Notes: a model not told the origin generated them from the letters alone. 64,000 nt of DNA from Macrolepiota albuminosa (GCA_027475525.1 JAMWFC010000117.1:1908183-1972182), one strand, 5' to 3'; positions 11,037 through 22,844 are shown, counted from the stretch's first letter. Numbers and translations are program-made.

Positions 11037-12540
11037 CTAGTTCCATGATAGGAGTAGCTCGCCCTCGTCTAGAACCCGCTTGAACCAACTATCTGGGACA
11101 GGCACGTTCCTCTGCTGGTGCGCTGCCACCAACCTCCCTAGTAGGTTGAGACCCCGCTCCATCCTAGGGGTTGTCAACTCTGGCCACTGCCCCTTCTGCA
11201 ATGAGGTGAGCACCACAGCCACCCCATCTAAGAGCAGGCAGTGCTCCCAAGCCTAGCCTAGGAATGTCAGGATGAGCCACACCAGGAGAAGGGAAACACT
11301 TACTTAGTGTGGCCATACGGGCAATAATGACATCCCAGCACAGGGCCTCCACCCGCCCCTGCCCTGGGGACACCTGCTCCAGAACTCTGACTCCCTGCTC
11401 CAGCCTGGCTCATAGTGCCTCCAGCTGGGTCTTTGCCACCTCCTGAGTGACTTTTGCCTCCTCCAGCTCCTGGAGCAGAGCCTCACGCTCCCCCTCCCCT
11501 CAGACCCTGGCCTCCTGCCTCAGGAAACCCCTTATGTCAACATCCAGTGGATGGCCTGACAGGGGTGAAAATACCGCCGGGGAAAGCTGAGGTGGGAAAA
11601 CTGGGGGCGGAGTCTCAAAGGGCAGACATGCCCTCTTTGAAGGCCCAGGAGAGGGGCTTGGCGATGCCTGCCACTTCCCCTTATTGGGGCACCCCCCACG
11701 TCCCTCCTGGCCCAGGTTGCCTGGCGCATGATGAGAACCATGGGCTGACCCTGGCCTCCCACCCAGATGACACTCCCGCTCTCTGACTCCCCCCAGACCC
11801 CCCTACAGGCACCGCTTGTGGCCCCTCCTCCAGCTCCACCACCCAGTCCCTCTCCTCAACTCCCATCCTCCGGGTGACACCCCCTAGCAGCCACTCCTGC
11901 TCCTGCAAGATGCGACATTCCCTCCACAGCACCGACACGGAACACTGCTCATGGTTGAGGCAGCATGCCTCACACACAGACGTGTCCCAGCAGGACAAGG
12001 GGCTCGGAACCTTGAACAAACATGGGACTACCCAACGAGCACAGTGCAAACACTGTGGCACTGGAGTCAGCTACAAAACCAGAGGTGCGAGATCACTTAC
12101 TGGCCTGTTGCTCACGCACCAGGCATGAGCAGGCAGACCCTGGGGCCTCTCCAGGGCCTCCTCAAAAAGCTTCTGCGTTGCGCCCATCCACACAATGCAT
12201 TGGTTCTCCAGGACTACTGTGATAGCCCCCACCACCATCCTGGAGTGACAGAAACGGGGGGCGGCCAGTTGAGGGCATGGGGGAGAACAGGAACAGGGGG
12301 GAACCATAGTCATCCACGCTAGAGCAGGCATGGGACAACTAGAGCCTGCCTCGGAAGCAGGCTTAGGGAGCGGCCTGGGAGTACTGGTGCCTGCCCTGGG
12401 GAAGGGCGCTGGAAGGTGGCTAGGCCCCGCCTCTGGAGCAGGGGTAATGTTTCATTGCTCTGAAAAAGGCAGTTAGTGAAGATAACACAGGACAACATGA
12501 GAGGCACTCACATCGCTGCATGAGCACCGCCACATGCTCA
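11037..12540 (-). pseudogene. Antisense ORF relic in Gyp-A 3' region: Cys cluster plus coiled coil
   Basis: Lies between the chromodomain and the 3' LTR but on the opposite strand. Reading leftwards: an N-terminal helical stretch (12071-12331), then a Cys-rich cluster in frame 11681-12061 with spacing C-x2-C-x6-C-x9-C-x5-C-x2-C-x6-C-S, then a Glu/Leu/Gln-rich coiled-coil stretch (about 11510-11330), all broken by stops. The Cys pattern resembles fungal zinc-cluster DNA-binding domains, but binding is not shown. The + strand relic at 1-1300 is of the same style. Confidence 0.45.
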
Positions 12541-12757
12541 CAGTTGAGTCAGGCCCAGTACCACATGTCCCAGGCTTCCTATGCAATCAGAGGCGCAACT
12601 TTGTTGGTAGGCAGAGGTGTCGGGGAATGCGTCGGCATATGCGACATAGTTGAGTTTGATGGTAAAATTTTTTTCAATACATGTCAGGACATGTGATGAA
12701 TCCCATGCTTGCCCCAGCCCAGACCACTGGCTACGCATGCCTTGGAGGGTCTCAGCG

Positions 12758-12772
12758 CTGAAGGGGGGGTGA
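12758..12772 (+). promoter_or_regulatory. Gyp-A polypurine tract
   Basis: A purine run with seven G in a row lies immediately before the 3' LTR start TGTCATGA at 12773, where the plus-strand primer of an LTR retrotransposon is expected. Confidence 0.7.
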
Positions 12773-13553
12773 TGTCATGACTTCTCCTCTCCAGGACCAC
12801 CCTGGAACACCCCCAGAACCCTATCTGAGACCCCCCTCTGGCCCCACAAACATGCCTCCGCCATCACGACCGCCAACACCGCCATCACACGTATCAAGGA
12901 CTGCATCGCCCAGCACCTCTGACAGCCCCACATCACAGACCCTGAAACTCACCACCATCAAACCACAATCAACAATCAGATCATGCTACTCCCTTCCAGA
13001 CATCACACATCACGCATCATGACTCCCTCTGCGCCAATTGATTGTGTGCCCCACATGCGCGATCATGGTATACAGTTCCCCTCCATTACTCAATACCTCC
13101 CAGAATTTGACCCAGACACCCCAGGATTCCAGAGATCTGGACCCAGCCCTGTAGTACTTATAGCATAGCTCTTTGTTGTATTTTGCTAGTCTTGATATTA
13201 ACTTGAATTGTTGCATGCCCTTTGTTTGACTGGTACGCACTGACTGGCACGCTTTGATTGGCATGCTTGAATAACCGCATGCTCTGAGTTTGGTATGCAC
13301 TTCGCGACTTAAAATTTATTAACCCAGTCTCGTCTTAGAACCCTTGGTTCTTGACTCGACCCCTATCCAACCCACAGCCTCTAACCCTAAAACCCCTGGA
13401 TCAAGTCCCCTTTCTCAGGAGAACCCTCTATCCATGTCTTGAACCCTGAAGTCCTAGCCCCAGAGTTCCAGACACCTGAGTCCACATGGGTCAAGTCCAC
13501 ATTGTAAGGGTGATTGCTTTCCCAAAAAGCCCCCGAATCAGTGGAACCTGACA
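12773..13553 (+). repeat. Gyp-A 3' LTR (LTR-A)
   Basis: TGTCA...TGACA, 781 bp, collinear with 1497-2255. Many differences from the 5' LTR are C/T and G/A changes. Confidence 0.85.
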
Positions 13554-14061
13554 GGTATGATGCCAGAAGAATCAGTCAGAGCCCATCAATTGAGTGGAAC
13601 TGCATATTGGAGTTGTTCAGGGAAGTTCAGAGCTCAAGAGTGGGCACCAGAGAAGTTTGGAGAGGTTCAGGGCTTGAGACAGGCATCAGGGTGGTGTCAT
13701 GTCAGAGAGTTGCTAGAGTGCTGATTGTATGCTGGTTGTGATACTTTCCTCCTCTCTCTCTTCCTCCCCACAACAACTCAAGGCTGCATACCTCTCCTTC
13801 CCTCCTTTTTCCACTTCTGATGCCAGCAGACATCTATGAAAGGGCCCTGCAGATCTATGCAAGCCTACACATGCCACTAGCGAACATCTATGCAGACCTA
13901 CATTAGTCTACTCAAACCTATGCAGGCTCACATTGGCCTGCATGGGCCACTAGCAGACATCTGCACAGGCCTACACAGGCCTATGAAGGCTGGTTGGACC
14001 AAAAAAAGAGACCCTACATCTTATTCTTTGCATTCTGTGGGGGGAAAATTGAACTCCTGGC
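13554..14061. repeat. Unrecognised flank with degenerate short repeats
   Basis: No supported gene. At about 13800-13990 short words such as AGCAGACATCTATG and GCAGGCCTACA recur imperfectly, a degenerate low-complexity repeat similar in style to 14750-15200. Confidence 0.4.
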
Positions 14062-14546
14062 TGTAAGGGCAACCTCTAGAGGCTGTGGCTCAGTCACACA
14101 GCAGAGGGAGATTCAAAGTGTATTAGAGTATGTACTGACAATATCATAATAACTACTCATCTGGCAGAGGGGGATCCAAAAAAAACAAGTCTAGAGATTC
14201 CCTATGCCAGGTTGGATGCTTCTGAGGCCTTTAAAGCATCAGAAACAACTGTACAGTACAACAAAATCTTAAAAACTCACAAATTGCCTACACAAACAAT
14301 TGCCCAAATAAGGGGCAAACTCTGGCTTATATAAGTGGTCTGGAAGTGGTGCTGAGGAGCCCACACTTGTCTGAATGGTAGCTAAAGAACCAGAGCACCT
14401 CAAGGGCTGAGAATAGTACTAACAGATAGTGTTGAGAGAATAGAAATAGTAAAATGAAATAATGTCAGAAGAAATAAGAGAATGAATGAGAGAAGAGCAG
14501 AAGAAATAAGGAGTGAAGGAAGGAAGAAATGAGGAGTCCCCTGACA
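14062..14546 (+). repeat. Solo LTR-B, copy 1
   Basis: TGTAAGGGCA...CTGACA, 485 bp, with perfect 5-bp target-site duplication CTGGC (14057-14061 and 14547-14551). Aligns with the four other LTR-B copies in the window. Confidence 0.9.
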
Positions 14547-15230
14547 CTGGCCTTGAGGAAGCTTCTAGCAACAAAACACATTGACAATTTATCCATTGCA
14601 CTACAGATTTATTACTAGCAGATAAAATCAAAAGTTGGATAACACAATGAACAGTGGGCCCCTGATGTCTCCACAGGTCTCTGCATAGATAATAAAAGGT
14701 GGAAGAGGGGCAGCACACCTCTCAAAAGAGTTTTTATAGCTTGAAAGAAGATGTTGACATCAGCTGCCATTAGCTGGCATCCATTAAGACCTGATGGCAT
14801 CCATCAGCATCTGTCATACATCTATCAGAATCCATTGAACATTTGCTGGCATCTACTGGCATCAGAGCAGGAAAGAGGAATGGAGTGGCATCTGAGAGAA
14901 TGTAGGGAGTGGCAGAAAAGGTATGAGGATAGGAAGAAAGAAGGGGAAGAAGGAAAGGAGAGGGGCATAGATGTCTGCTGGCATGCTAGCAGACAGTAAC
15001 AGATGCCAAATTAGAGGGAGAAGAAGAAAAGCGGGGTGTATGGGCATCTGCCATATGCAGTGGCATGTAGAATGTTGTGGAGAGTGAAGATGAGAGATGT
15101 CACTGAGAAGAAAAAGAGAAAAGGGCAGAAGGAAGGTACATGAGTGTCCGCTGTCTGCTGACATGCCAGCAGACAGTAGTGAACATCAGCAGATGGTAGC
15201 TGATGTCCAAAGAAATCTTCCTGTGTAAAA
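14547..15230. repeat. Low-complexity DNA with recurring GCTGGCATC-like words
   Basis: From about 14750 to 15200 the words GCTGGCAT, CATCCATCA and AGCAGACAGTA recur with irregular spacing. Open frames here on both strands are by-products of composition. No gene supported. Confidence 0.45.
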
Positions 15231-15383
15231 ATAATAAATATTTTAATAGGGATGATACTGGGTTGAAAGAGGGGAGAACAAGTCCAATAAATCTGTGTTC
15301 TATCCATAAGCAGATGAACAGATCAAATGAATTTATTGAGATGGTATCTTTTAACCAATTTATCTGTGCACTATACCAAGTTG

Positions 15384-15466
15384 TAGTAAGCTCATGTGGT
15401 CCAGTGGAATATTTATCAATTGATATTTTATATTGTGTACAGCAGCAGGTTTGACTCCTCTGCAGT
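15384..15466 (+). repeat. tRNA-like SINE head, copy 1
   Basis: Pol III type-2 promoter-like boxes: A box TGGTCCAGTGG at 15397-15407 and B box GGTTTGACTCC at 15448-15458, start to start 51 bp, slightly more than in a normal tRNA. The stem arms do not make a convincing cloverleaf, so this is a SINE head rather than a tRNA gene. Confidence 0.6.
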
Positions 15467-15519
15467 GTATCATAATATACTGGTCCATTTTTGTGTTACC
15501 TGTACACTATACTGACTTG

Positions 15520-15602
15520 TAATAAGCCCCTGTAGTTTAGTGGAATATTGATAAATTGATATAACATATTGTGCACAAGAGGCAGATTCAACTTCCTCTA
15601 GT
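15520..15602 (+). repeat. tRNA-like SINE head, copy 2 (decayed)
   Basis: A box reads TAGTTTAGTGG at 15533-15543; the B box region at about 15583-15595 is degenerate. Body sequence AATTGATATAACATATTGTGCAC-like matches the other copies. Confidence 0.5.
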
Positions 15603-15627
15603 ACGCATGATAGCAGGAGGCTGCTGA

Positions 15628-15854
15628 CATCTGCTAGCATTATTCATTTGATCTGTTCAAAACTTCAGAGATTACTCAAAAAGTTTAGGACAGAGGAGCT
15701 TGTGCCAGTGTTTAGTGCAGCACATGTGAATGGTGAATTCATCATCACTTTTCACATGCACTGCACTAAACACCAGGGCAAGCTCCTCTATTCTAAACTT
15801 CTCAAGTAATCTCTGGAGTCTTGAATGCATCAAATGAATGATGCTAGTGGATGT
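15628..15854. repeat. Long imperfect inverted repeat (hairpin)
   Basis: The left arm runs from about 15628 to 15735 and the right arm from about 15745 to 15854, with only a short loop around the GAATTC at 15735-15740. Matching blocks include GAGGAGCTTG with CAAGCTCCTC, GTGTTTAGTGCAG with CTGCACTAAACAC, GAGATTACT with AGTAATCTC and CATTTGA with TCAAATG. The arms are about 100 bp with few mismatches. Could be a fold-back element or a recent inverted duplication within the SINE cluster. Confidence 0.75.
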
Positions 15855-15921
15855 TAACAGATGTTAGTAGACAGCAGCAGATGTTAGCACCATCTAAAGA
15901 AATCTTTCTAATTTTTTACTT

Positions 15922-16002
15922 GTAGTAAGCCCTTGTGGTCTAGTGGCCTATATATAAATCCCAATTATATATTGGGCACAAGAGGTGGATTTGGCTCCTT
16001 CC
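15922..16002 (+). repeat. tRNA-like SINE head, copy 3
   Basis: A box TGGTCTAGTGG at 15936-15946 is a perfect match to the tRNA A-box pattern. The B box GATTTGGCTCC at 15988-15998 is slightly degenerate. A decayed tail follows. Confidence 0.6.
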
Positions 16003-16089
16003 AGGGCCATTGCAGTCAGTGCCTCTTTTGCTGTCTTTTTGACCAAATGACATATAATGGTGTCTTTTGACCTGTTGAACTAATCTCTA

Positions 16090-16175
16090 TTTGACCAGCC
16101 TTGTGGTCTAGTGGAATATTTGTAAATCAATATCCCATATAGTGCACAATAGATGGGTTTTACTCCTCCTTACTG
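16090..16175 (+). repeat. tRNA-like SINE head, copy 4
   Basis: A box TGGTCTAGTGG at 16104-16114, B box GGTTTTACTCC at 16156-16166, 52 bp apart. It is preceded by TTTGACCAGCC, which also recurs near copies 2 and 5. Confidence 0.6.
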
Positions 16176-16389
16176 CATTTGTTATAACTAATATTCATGT
16201 TTTTGACCTGCTTAGCTAAATGTTAGTTACTAATGCACCCTCAACAGATCAAATACCTTTTCATGCATTCTAATGACATATAAGGAGTCTGCTGGAGTCT
16301 GGCAAACCTGTGTCCTGTACATAGACAGGTCAAAGAATTGTACCAGATTCGCAATACTAAACTGATCTTTATTTACACCATAGCAATAT

Positions 16390-16475
16390 GCAGTAAGACT
16401 ATGTGGTGTAATAAATATTCTTGATTTGTATTCCTTGTAGCTTGCAGTAGGTAGGTTTGACTCCCACTTAGTGCA
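16390..16475 (+). repeat. tRNA-like SINE head, copy 5
   Basis: The A box is degenerate (TGGTGTAATAA at 16404-16414); the B box GGTTTGACTCC is perfect at 16454-16464. The tail TTTTTGACCAGCTTAACTAA (16497 on) matches the tail after copy 4. Confidence 0.55.
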
Positions 16476-17345
16476 TTAAACATTAAGATCTCTGCATTTT
16501 TGACCAGCTTAACTAATTGTTATTTACTACATAGTATAACAAATAAAGTAAGTTTATCAAGCAATAAATCAAACTTCTTTTATAATTTAAACAGAGTCAC
16601 ATGATATCTATTTTCAGAACTTGCTTCATGTAAAGTTCTCATCCATTCTCCACTCTTTCTTTAATCCTCTATCTACCATGCCTAATGCTGAACTCTACCA
16701 ATAAATCATTGATACAGATGTTTAAGTATTGTACCTTGCTTGCAGAGGAGACCTGGAGTTGATTGGTGGGGTCCAGAGCTTGAAGACAGGTGCCAGTACT
16801 GACTATCTGGTTGAACAAGTGAGGATAGAGGTGCTGAGATTTGCATGGCATGCTGGGGGTAACAAGTCATGGCAATTTGCAAACAAACATGCAGCCTGAC
16901 GATTGTCAAGAAGATCACCAAGCCTAGCAAGAAGGAAAAGGAAAAAAAACCACTGACAAAGAAGTCAGTGTCAATTGTTGAGAGTAATGATAGTATGAAA
17001 GTCTTTTTCTGCTCAAATAGCTAACCAATAGTTAGCAGATGAACTAGCCAGTCTAATTGCAAAGACTATCAAAATTGTCCATCCATTGTCCATCCATCCA
17101 TCAAAACTGTTGACCTTCAACCACCCAATGGATCCTCTTCTGGTCAAGAAAAAGGGCAAGGAGTGGGCAATGGAGTCTGGTCACAGTGAGTGGGCATCTA
17201 GTCACAGTGAGGCCATTGTGGCTGGTATGATGGCAGGGGTGGAGAGCTATTTGGGACAGGATAGAGAATGAGTTCCAGGAAGCATTGCAGAATGTTGGGG
17301 TACAGGTGTGAGACAGGTTTGTTGTAGCTGAGGAGAGCTGGTTAC
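16476..17345. other. AT-rich region without a recognised gene
   Basis: Only short open frames, none with a recognisable domain. A CCATCCATTGTCCATCCATC microsatellite-like run lies at about 17080-17100. Confidence 0.35.
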
Positions 17346-17873
17346 TGTCAGGAGACTTCTCATTTCTTCCTTTTCTTCCTTTTCTCATTCCTTATCTCTT
17401 CACTCTCCCTTCATTCATTCTCTTATTTCTTCTGACATTATTTCATTTTACTGTTTCTATTCTTTCAACACTATCTGTTAGTACTACTCTCAGCCCTTGA
17501 GGTGCTCTGGTTCTTTAGCTACCATTCAGACAAGTGTGGGCCCTTCAGCACTGCTTCCAGACTGCTTATATAAGCCAGAGTTTGCCTTTCTGACTTCTAA
17601 AGTCCAGAGTTTTCCTGCCTTGTTTGCACAGTTGTTTGGTTAGTCAATTTTTGAGTTTTTAAGGTTTTGTTGTACTGTACAGTTGTTTCCCATGCTTCAG
17701 AAGCCCCAGAAGTGTCCAACCTGGCATAGGAAATCCCTAGACTTGTTCTTTTTGGATCTCCCTCTACCAAGTGAGTAGTTATTATGATATTGTCAGTACA
17801 TACTCTAATACACTTTGGATCTCCCTCTGCCAGCTGTGTGACTGAGCCACAGCCTCTAGAGGTTGCCCTTACA
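17346..17873 (-). repeat. Solo LTR-B, copy 2 (minus)
   Basis: Reverse-complement LTR-B with perfect 5-bp target-site duplication GTTAC (17341-17345 and 17874-17878). Its right end lies inside a 77-bp duplication (17838-17991). Confidence 0.9.
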
Positions 17874-17991
17874 GTTACTGCATATTGAGAACTTCTTCTG
17901 TTACTACCAGATTTGTGACTGAGCCACAGCCTCTAGAGGTTGCCCTTACAGTTACTGCATATTGAGAACTTCTTCTGTTACTACCAGATTT
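17838..17991. repeat. 77-bp tandem duplication
   Basis: Copies 17838-17914 and 17915-17991 are identical. The unit spans the LTR-B end, its target-site duplication and flank, so it makes a false second LTR end at 17950. Confidence 0.9.
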
Positions 17992-19855
17992 AAGTTGACA
18001 TACTCAGTGCCCGCATAGATAACTTTAAAACCAATATTTCTCTTATGGTGACATGCTTGCAGACTACAATGGACAGATCTATCAGACAAAAGTGGAGATC
18101 CACAATATTTGGGATGTGGTTGACACTTTGCAGAATCAACTTCACATCTCCACCCATCTCTCCAGTCTGTCAGCTCAGGATGATGTGACAGTGAATCTAA
18201 CAGAGTACAGTGGACTTGGACCTATTGCTGAAGAGGAGGAACCTAGAGCTGACAAGTCCCCTGCCACTGCTGATATATCCATTTCCACTCATGACACCTC
18301 TGCCCCTGCCACTGACCAATCCCATTCCACTGCTGACTATCTACTCTCACTGTTGCTCTGTCCCTACTTCAACAAACATCCTCACAAACATCTCCCTCAC
18401 CTTCTCAACCATCTTCCATTCCTCTGCTAGTCCCTTCTGAGGACCTTCTCTCTGGCTCAAGGAGATGGGCTCACAGCAACTCCCAAAGTAGTCAGCTGCC
18501 TTTTCAATGGACCCAATCATCCAGTTGGCTTACTGAGAGATGCAAGGCAATGGAAGACAAGTGAAGATGGACATTTGATGTTTTATTACTGCACACAACA
18601 TTTTTTTTCTTTATGATATACATTGCTACAATTTTGTAATACTATAGTTTACAAAAATGTAATATAACTTTTTTCCCCTTCCCCACATCAATGATGGCAG
18701 ACTGGTCAAATGACCTTAATGTGGCTGCTACTCCTTTTTGCTGGTGTAGACATATCAATGTATCAAGCTGCATTCTCTTGTAATATTTGTGCTTGAGACT
18801 TGCAGAGTTGCTTGGAATTTGTTGACAATTGATTAGACAATGCCTTGCACTTCTTTTGGTTTTGTAATGCCAGCCTTCTCTCATCTTCAAATTGGCCATT
18901 GCTATTATAAATGTCCTTGTCTTGAAGAATGTCAAGCACCCTTTTTGACACTCTATATCAAGAGAAACCATCACTAGGGCCATTAATTGGAGGGTCTGGA
19001 TAGTTCCATCCTCTTTGATGTAAGAGGTGGATGGTAGTGGCATCTACCACTGCTGCATCACCACCACATTTGTCATGAGCAGAAGCTGATATATTCAGTC
19101 AAGATTTATTGTAAACAGTGAATCTGTTGTGGTGCTGAGGCTGTGGAGTATGTGGTGAGCACAAGACAGAGGGTCCCTCCTATAAGTCAGGCAGTGATGT
19201 GTGTAGTATGCTAGGTGACAGAAGAAGCGCAGGCCCTAGTTGCCCCCCCAAGTTGGCTGCATATCCAGTCACTAAAGCAGATCTGCTATCAGTGGCTCCA
19301 TCATGAGCAATGTTGCTACTGTTGCCATCAACTACTGCTGATGGTGTTGGCCTCTGTTTCTAATTTTTCCCTCCAATTTTGTGTGTAGCCTTACATGCTG
19401 CCATATTTTTTTACAATCAGCTTAGATGCTATACTCAGCAGCTACTAGCTGCTTGTGACTGTTGAGATAAACTGTCCAGCAGAAGGTGTCACTAGATCTA
19501 TGCTGTCCTTGATGGTCTCTCCAGAAAGTTTGCAAATGCAATAGCTCTGGCTGACCAAGATTATAGGGATCTTGGAATATCAGACCCTCTGAAAGATACC
19601 TTGAATGTATGAATTGCTGATCATTGGTCCTCACTGCCTTGTAAGGAGCAAATTCATACCAGTAACTGGACACAATTTCTGACAGTGTAGTACTTGAGAT
19701 GCAAGCATTACTATAGTTCTGGGGCTTATAGGTAGTCCTAGAAAGTCTCATCTAATCCACACTGCTTCTTGACAATAAAATTGATGTATTAAAGGCTGGA
19801 GTGCTTCCCAGAATATCAAATACTCTGAAATGCAGAGGATCTCGACAAGCTCTAG
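17992..19855. other. Unrecognised, decayed coding-like DNA
   Basis: A plus-strand open frame 18053-18430 (125 codons, Ser/Thr/Asp-rich) and minus-strand frames 18642-19043 and 19422-19751 are the longest. None shows a domain I recognise and neighbouring frames are full of stops. The part 19670-19850 is repeated at 36560-36720. CpG is almost absent. Best described as old repeat DNA. Confidence 0.35.
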
Positions 19856-20030
19856 TGTAACAGATTGTCACACTAGTTACATGTGTCAACAATGCTGTTA
19901 CCATCCAGTAGAGTATTATATAAGCTAATATCTTATATTCACTCTAGTTCTAGTCAAATCTGATATAGCGGTATGACTTAGCATTGTGTGATCTACATAA
20001 GAAGGTTCTAGCTCATAACTAACAGTTACA
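19856..20030 (+). repeat. Gyp-C 5' LTR of copy C3 (decayed)
   Basis: 175 bp, TGTAAC...GTTACA, aligning with the reverse complement of the C1 LTR (51361-51536) and followed by the same T run and leader (TTTAAATCTTCTGCTATCAG). Diverged, with CpG sites mostly replaced by TG or CA. Confidence 0.8.
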
Positions 20031-20138
20031 TTTTTTTTAAATCTTCTGCTATCAGCTTTAGACTCTAGGCTTGTTACTGACTAGGCAACTCATCAAAACT
20101 CTTAACTTTTATTGGCATCACATTGAAAATCTGCTTCT

Positions 20139-22725
20139 ATGACTGGCTCTCTTGATCCAGAGCCTTCTTTCTCAGATACAAGTGACCCATCTGTCTCTCA
20201 AGCTGTGAAAATGCCAGCTGTGTCTCTATACCATCCTCTGCCAAAGCAGGATGAAAAGTTATCTCACAATGCTAGTGCAAGCTTTGGAATGCCAGGTGGG
20301 CTATCCGTGTTACAGATGATGTCCATAATGAGGCCTGGTGGTAAACCAGAGGAGATATCTGCAGTCTCAGAAGTGTCACTACCAGTGAGTCAGATGCCTT
20401 TACTGATGTACCTGGTATTGCTCAAAAGCTCATCAGTTCAGTCCAAAGGTCAACCAGACCTTACACAGTATTTGGAGCTGGTGCAAGACAGTGCCTTTAT
20501 GCACAGCACTCTGTTCCAGACTGCTCTGACTAAGCAGCATTTGGAGTTTGTGGCAGACACTGCCACTGGACTAGGATGGTCATTGTCGATAACATATATG
20601 CAGCAGTAAGGACCAGCAATAAGAGTCAGCAAGCAGGACAGCAATGTCATATAGCTGGAGAAGGCACCTTTAGCATTTAAAGACCAGGAGTTGCTTCAAG
20701 GGGTCAGCAAACAGCTGCAGATGAGGCATGAAGGCCTCAGAAAAGTTCTGGATTTAGAATCCAAACTAGACTCCTCAGATGATGAGAAGAGTAAAAGGTC
20801 GTATTTGACCTTGTTTATCCAGTTACAACTGGTGCTGGACCAATATTTGTTGGTCACCAAGAAATTAACACAAAAGCATCTGCAGCTTTATATAGTGAAG
20901 CATTTACAGTTACTGGCTGCTAGGAGCCATGATGTAGCTTGAGCAAATTTGACAGAATATATCAAATTATTTATGTGTATCTTCAAACTCAAAGTGGTGG
21001 AGTACCTCAAGCACAAAGCAGCGCAAGGGTCAGCAGTCTCAATAGCTACTTTGGCCGACTCAGTAGAATGCAAAATAAGCATGCACTGATGAGCACCATT
21101 AATTGCAGATGCAATGGAATTGTTAAACATGCCTTGTCAGGCAAATGAGTCTCAGCAAGACTATATTAAGTGTCAGAACACTGCAAACCATCAATGAAAT
21201 GTAAGCAAAGTGCCTCAACAGGCATTGTCTGAGGTGGAGACTGTGACAACTACTCTAGCAGAGGCAGAAGTACCAATTGCTGCTCAGAAGGTTAAGACAC
21301 CTCAAAAGCAGGTCACCATTAAAGAAGAAGTGGATGAGGTCCACATTCTTGAGGAACAAATGTGACCACAACACATAGCACAATGCATCTATCTGGCAGA
21401 CAATTGAAATAAACATGTTAATTATCAGAGGATGTGCAACCAGGATTTGCACAATCATGGCAAATTGTTAATTGACAACCAGGGAATAGTTTTTGAAGGA
21501 TGTGAAGGTGTGATGCCTGTCAATGAGATGCAGTGACAGTTTGCTGCTTGAACTGCTGAACTAGACAGGGATCTGGAGGGTAGTGACAGTAATAGTGATT
21601 ACTATGATGGAAGAGAGAAGAATCATTCCAATAACAATGGTAGAGGTCATGATCATATTCAGAACAATTGAAATGATAATAATTGTTGTAATGGTGGCAG
21701 ACCGTCTGGTGGACCATCAGCAGATCGAGAAGTAAGGCAACAGCCTACTTCACAGCTAGAAAAAATAGCCAACAAACACCTGTTTTGCAGCCTCTGAGCA
21801 TTTTCAATGCCTGCCTCCTATGATCTGCATGAAAATATGCCTGGGATAAATAAGGCATTATGGATCCATATAGATCATATGCATGACCACCTCACTTGAT
21901 TGGTAGATGACTCCCTTGTAGTCAGGTTTAAATTCTCTGCAGAAGTAAGTCTCTGCAAATCTGATAGTAAGCATATATGTGCATATGCTGGAGGGCATAG
22001 GTTCTCACAGTTGGAGGACTGGGCCATGTATGTCTGCTATCATCTGGCAGCATGCTGCTATGGTAGCAATGACATAAACCAGGAAAGGATATTTGTGTTA
22101 TGTGAATTTATGGAAGGAGAGGCTCATAATTGATTCCACTGCCATGTCCTTCATATCAATTATGATAAATTGCATTGAACATTTAAAGAGGTCCTGATAG
22201 AACTGTATAATTACTTTGTCAATGCTGCAACAATGCAGAAAGCTCGTGACATCTTCAGGAAGGCAGTGTACAATGCTAAAACTGGCATCCAAACATTTTA
22301 TAATGACCTGGTGGATCATGTGCAGAATATGGCCATCTGCCCAGACAAATACACAATTTGAGAGACATTTCTGGACAGAATACCAGCAGATATGAGGAGG
22401 ATGTTGATATGCAATAACAATTTATCTCTAGAGGTCAACACAGTGACCAAGTTCTTGGCATATGCCATTAGTTATGAGCAGTCAACATGAACTGCAAATT
22501 ATTATGAGTAGTGTAATTCATGCTGAGGACCAGTGAACTATCAAGCAGTGAAGGTAGGAACCTTCCTTGCTAAATAGTTGGAGATGGAGAAAGATTGCAA
22601 TCTGCAATTTGTCATTTGCAAGACAATTCTTGTAGGCCAGCAGCCTAGACCAAAACCTGCTGGATATTTGCTAGTGAAAGATAGTTGACTCTATTTGGGT
22701 CAAAATCAGGTAGCAGCTAGAGAGA
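20139..22725 (+). pseudogene. gag: Gyp-C copy C3: gag relic
   Basis: Collinear with the gag of C1 from its first residues (MTGSLDPEPSF against MTGSLDPDPPF) through the capsid region (RFKFSAEVSLCKSD, AYAGGHRFSQLEDWAM at about 21930-22040). It is cut off at about 22725 before the zinc knuckle. Many stops, most explained by CGA to TGA or TGG to TGA/TAG changes; only a handful of CpG remain. Dead 5' half of an element, plus orientation. Confidence 0.85.
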
Positions 22726-22844
22726 GTCTAGCACCTGGAGCATGTATGATATGTGACAGACAGCTTGATGTTTGATCTTAGCATTTGACATTGCTTAGTG
22801 TTCCAATTTAGCACCTGGCATTGCTTAGAGAAGTGGATAGACAG

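Larger units (their letters stand above)
1497..13553 (+). mobile_element. Gyp-A: degenerate Ty3/gypsy chromovirus, plus orientation
   Basis: Two direct LTRs (1497-2255 and 12773-13553) enclose gag, protease, RT, RNase H, integrase and chromodomain remnants in the order of Tf1/Tf2-like fungal chromoviruses. All coding parts carry stops or frameshifts. Two family-F elements (6423-7351, 8013-9083) are inserted in pol; joining the flanks restores expected pol sequence. The RT palm and most of the integrase core are deleted. Bases next to the LTRs (CTTTAG on the left, GGTAT on the right) do not match, so no target-site duplication is visible. It cannot be autonomous. Confidence 0.85.

Noticed and set aside
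15384..16475. Functional tRNA genes
   Set aside because: A and B boxes are present, but acceptor and anticodon arms do not pair convincingly and the copies are decayed; called SINE heads.
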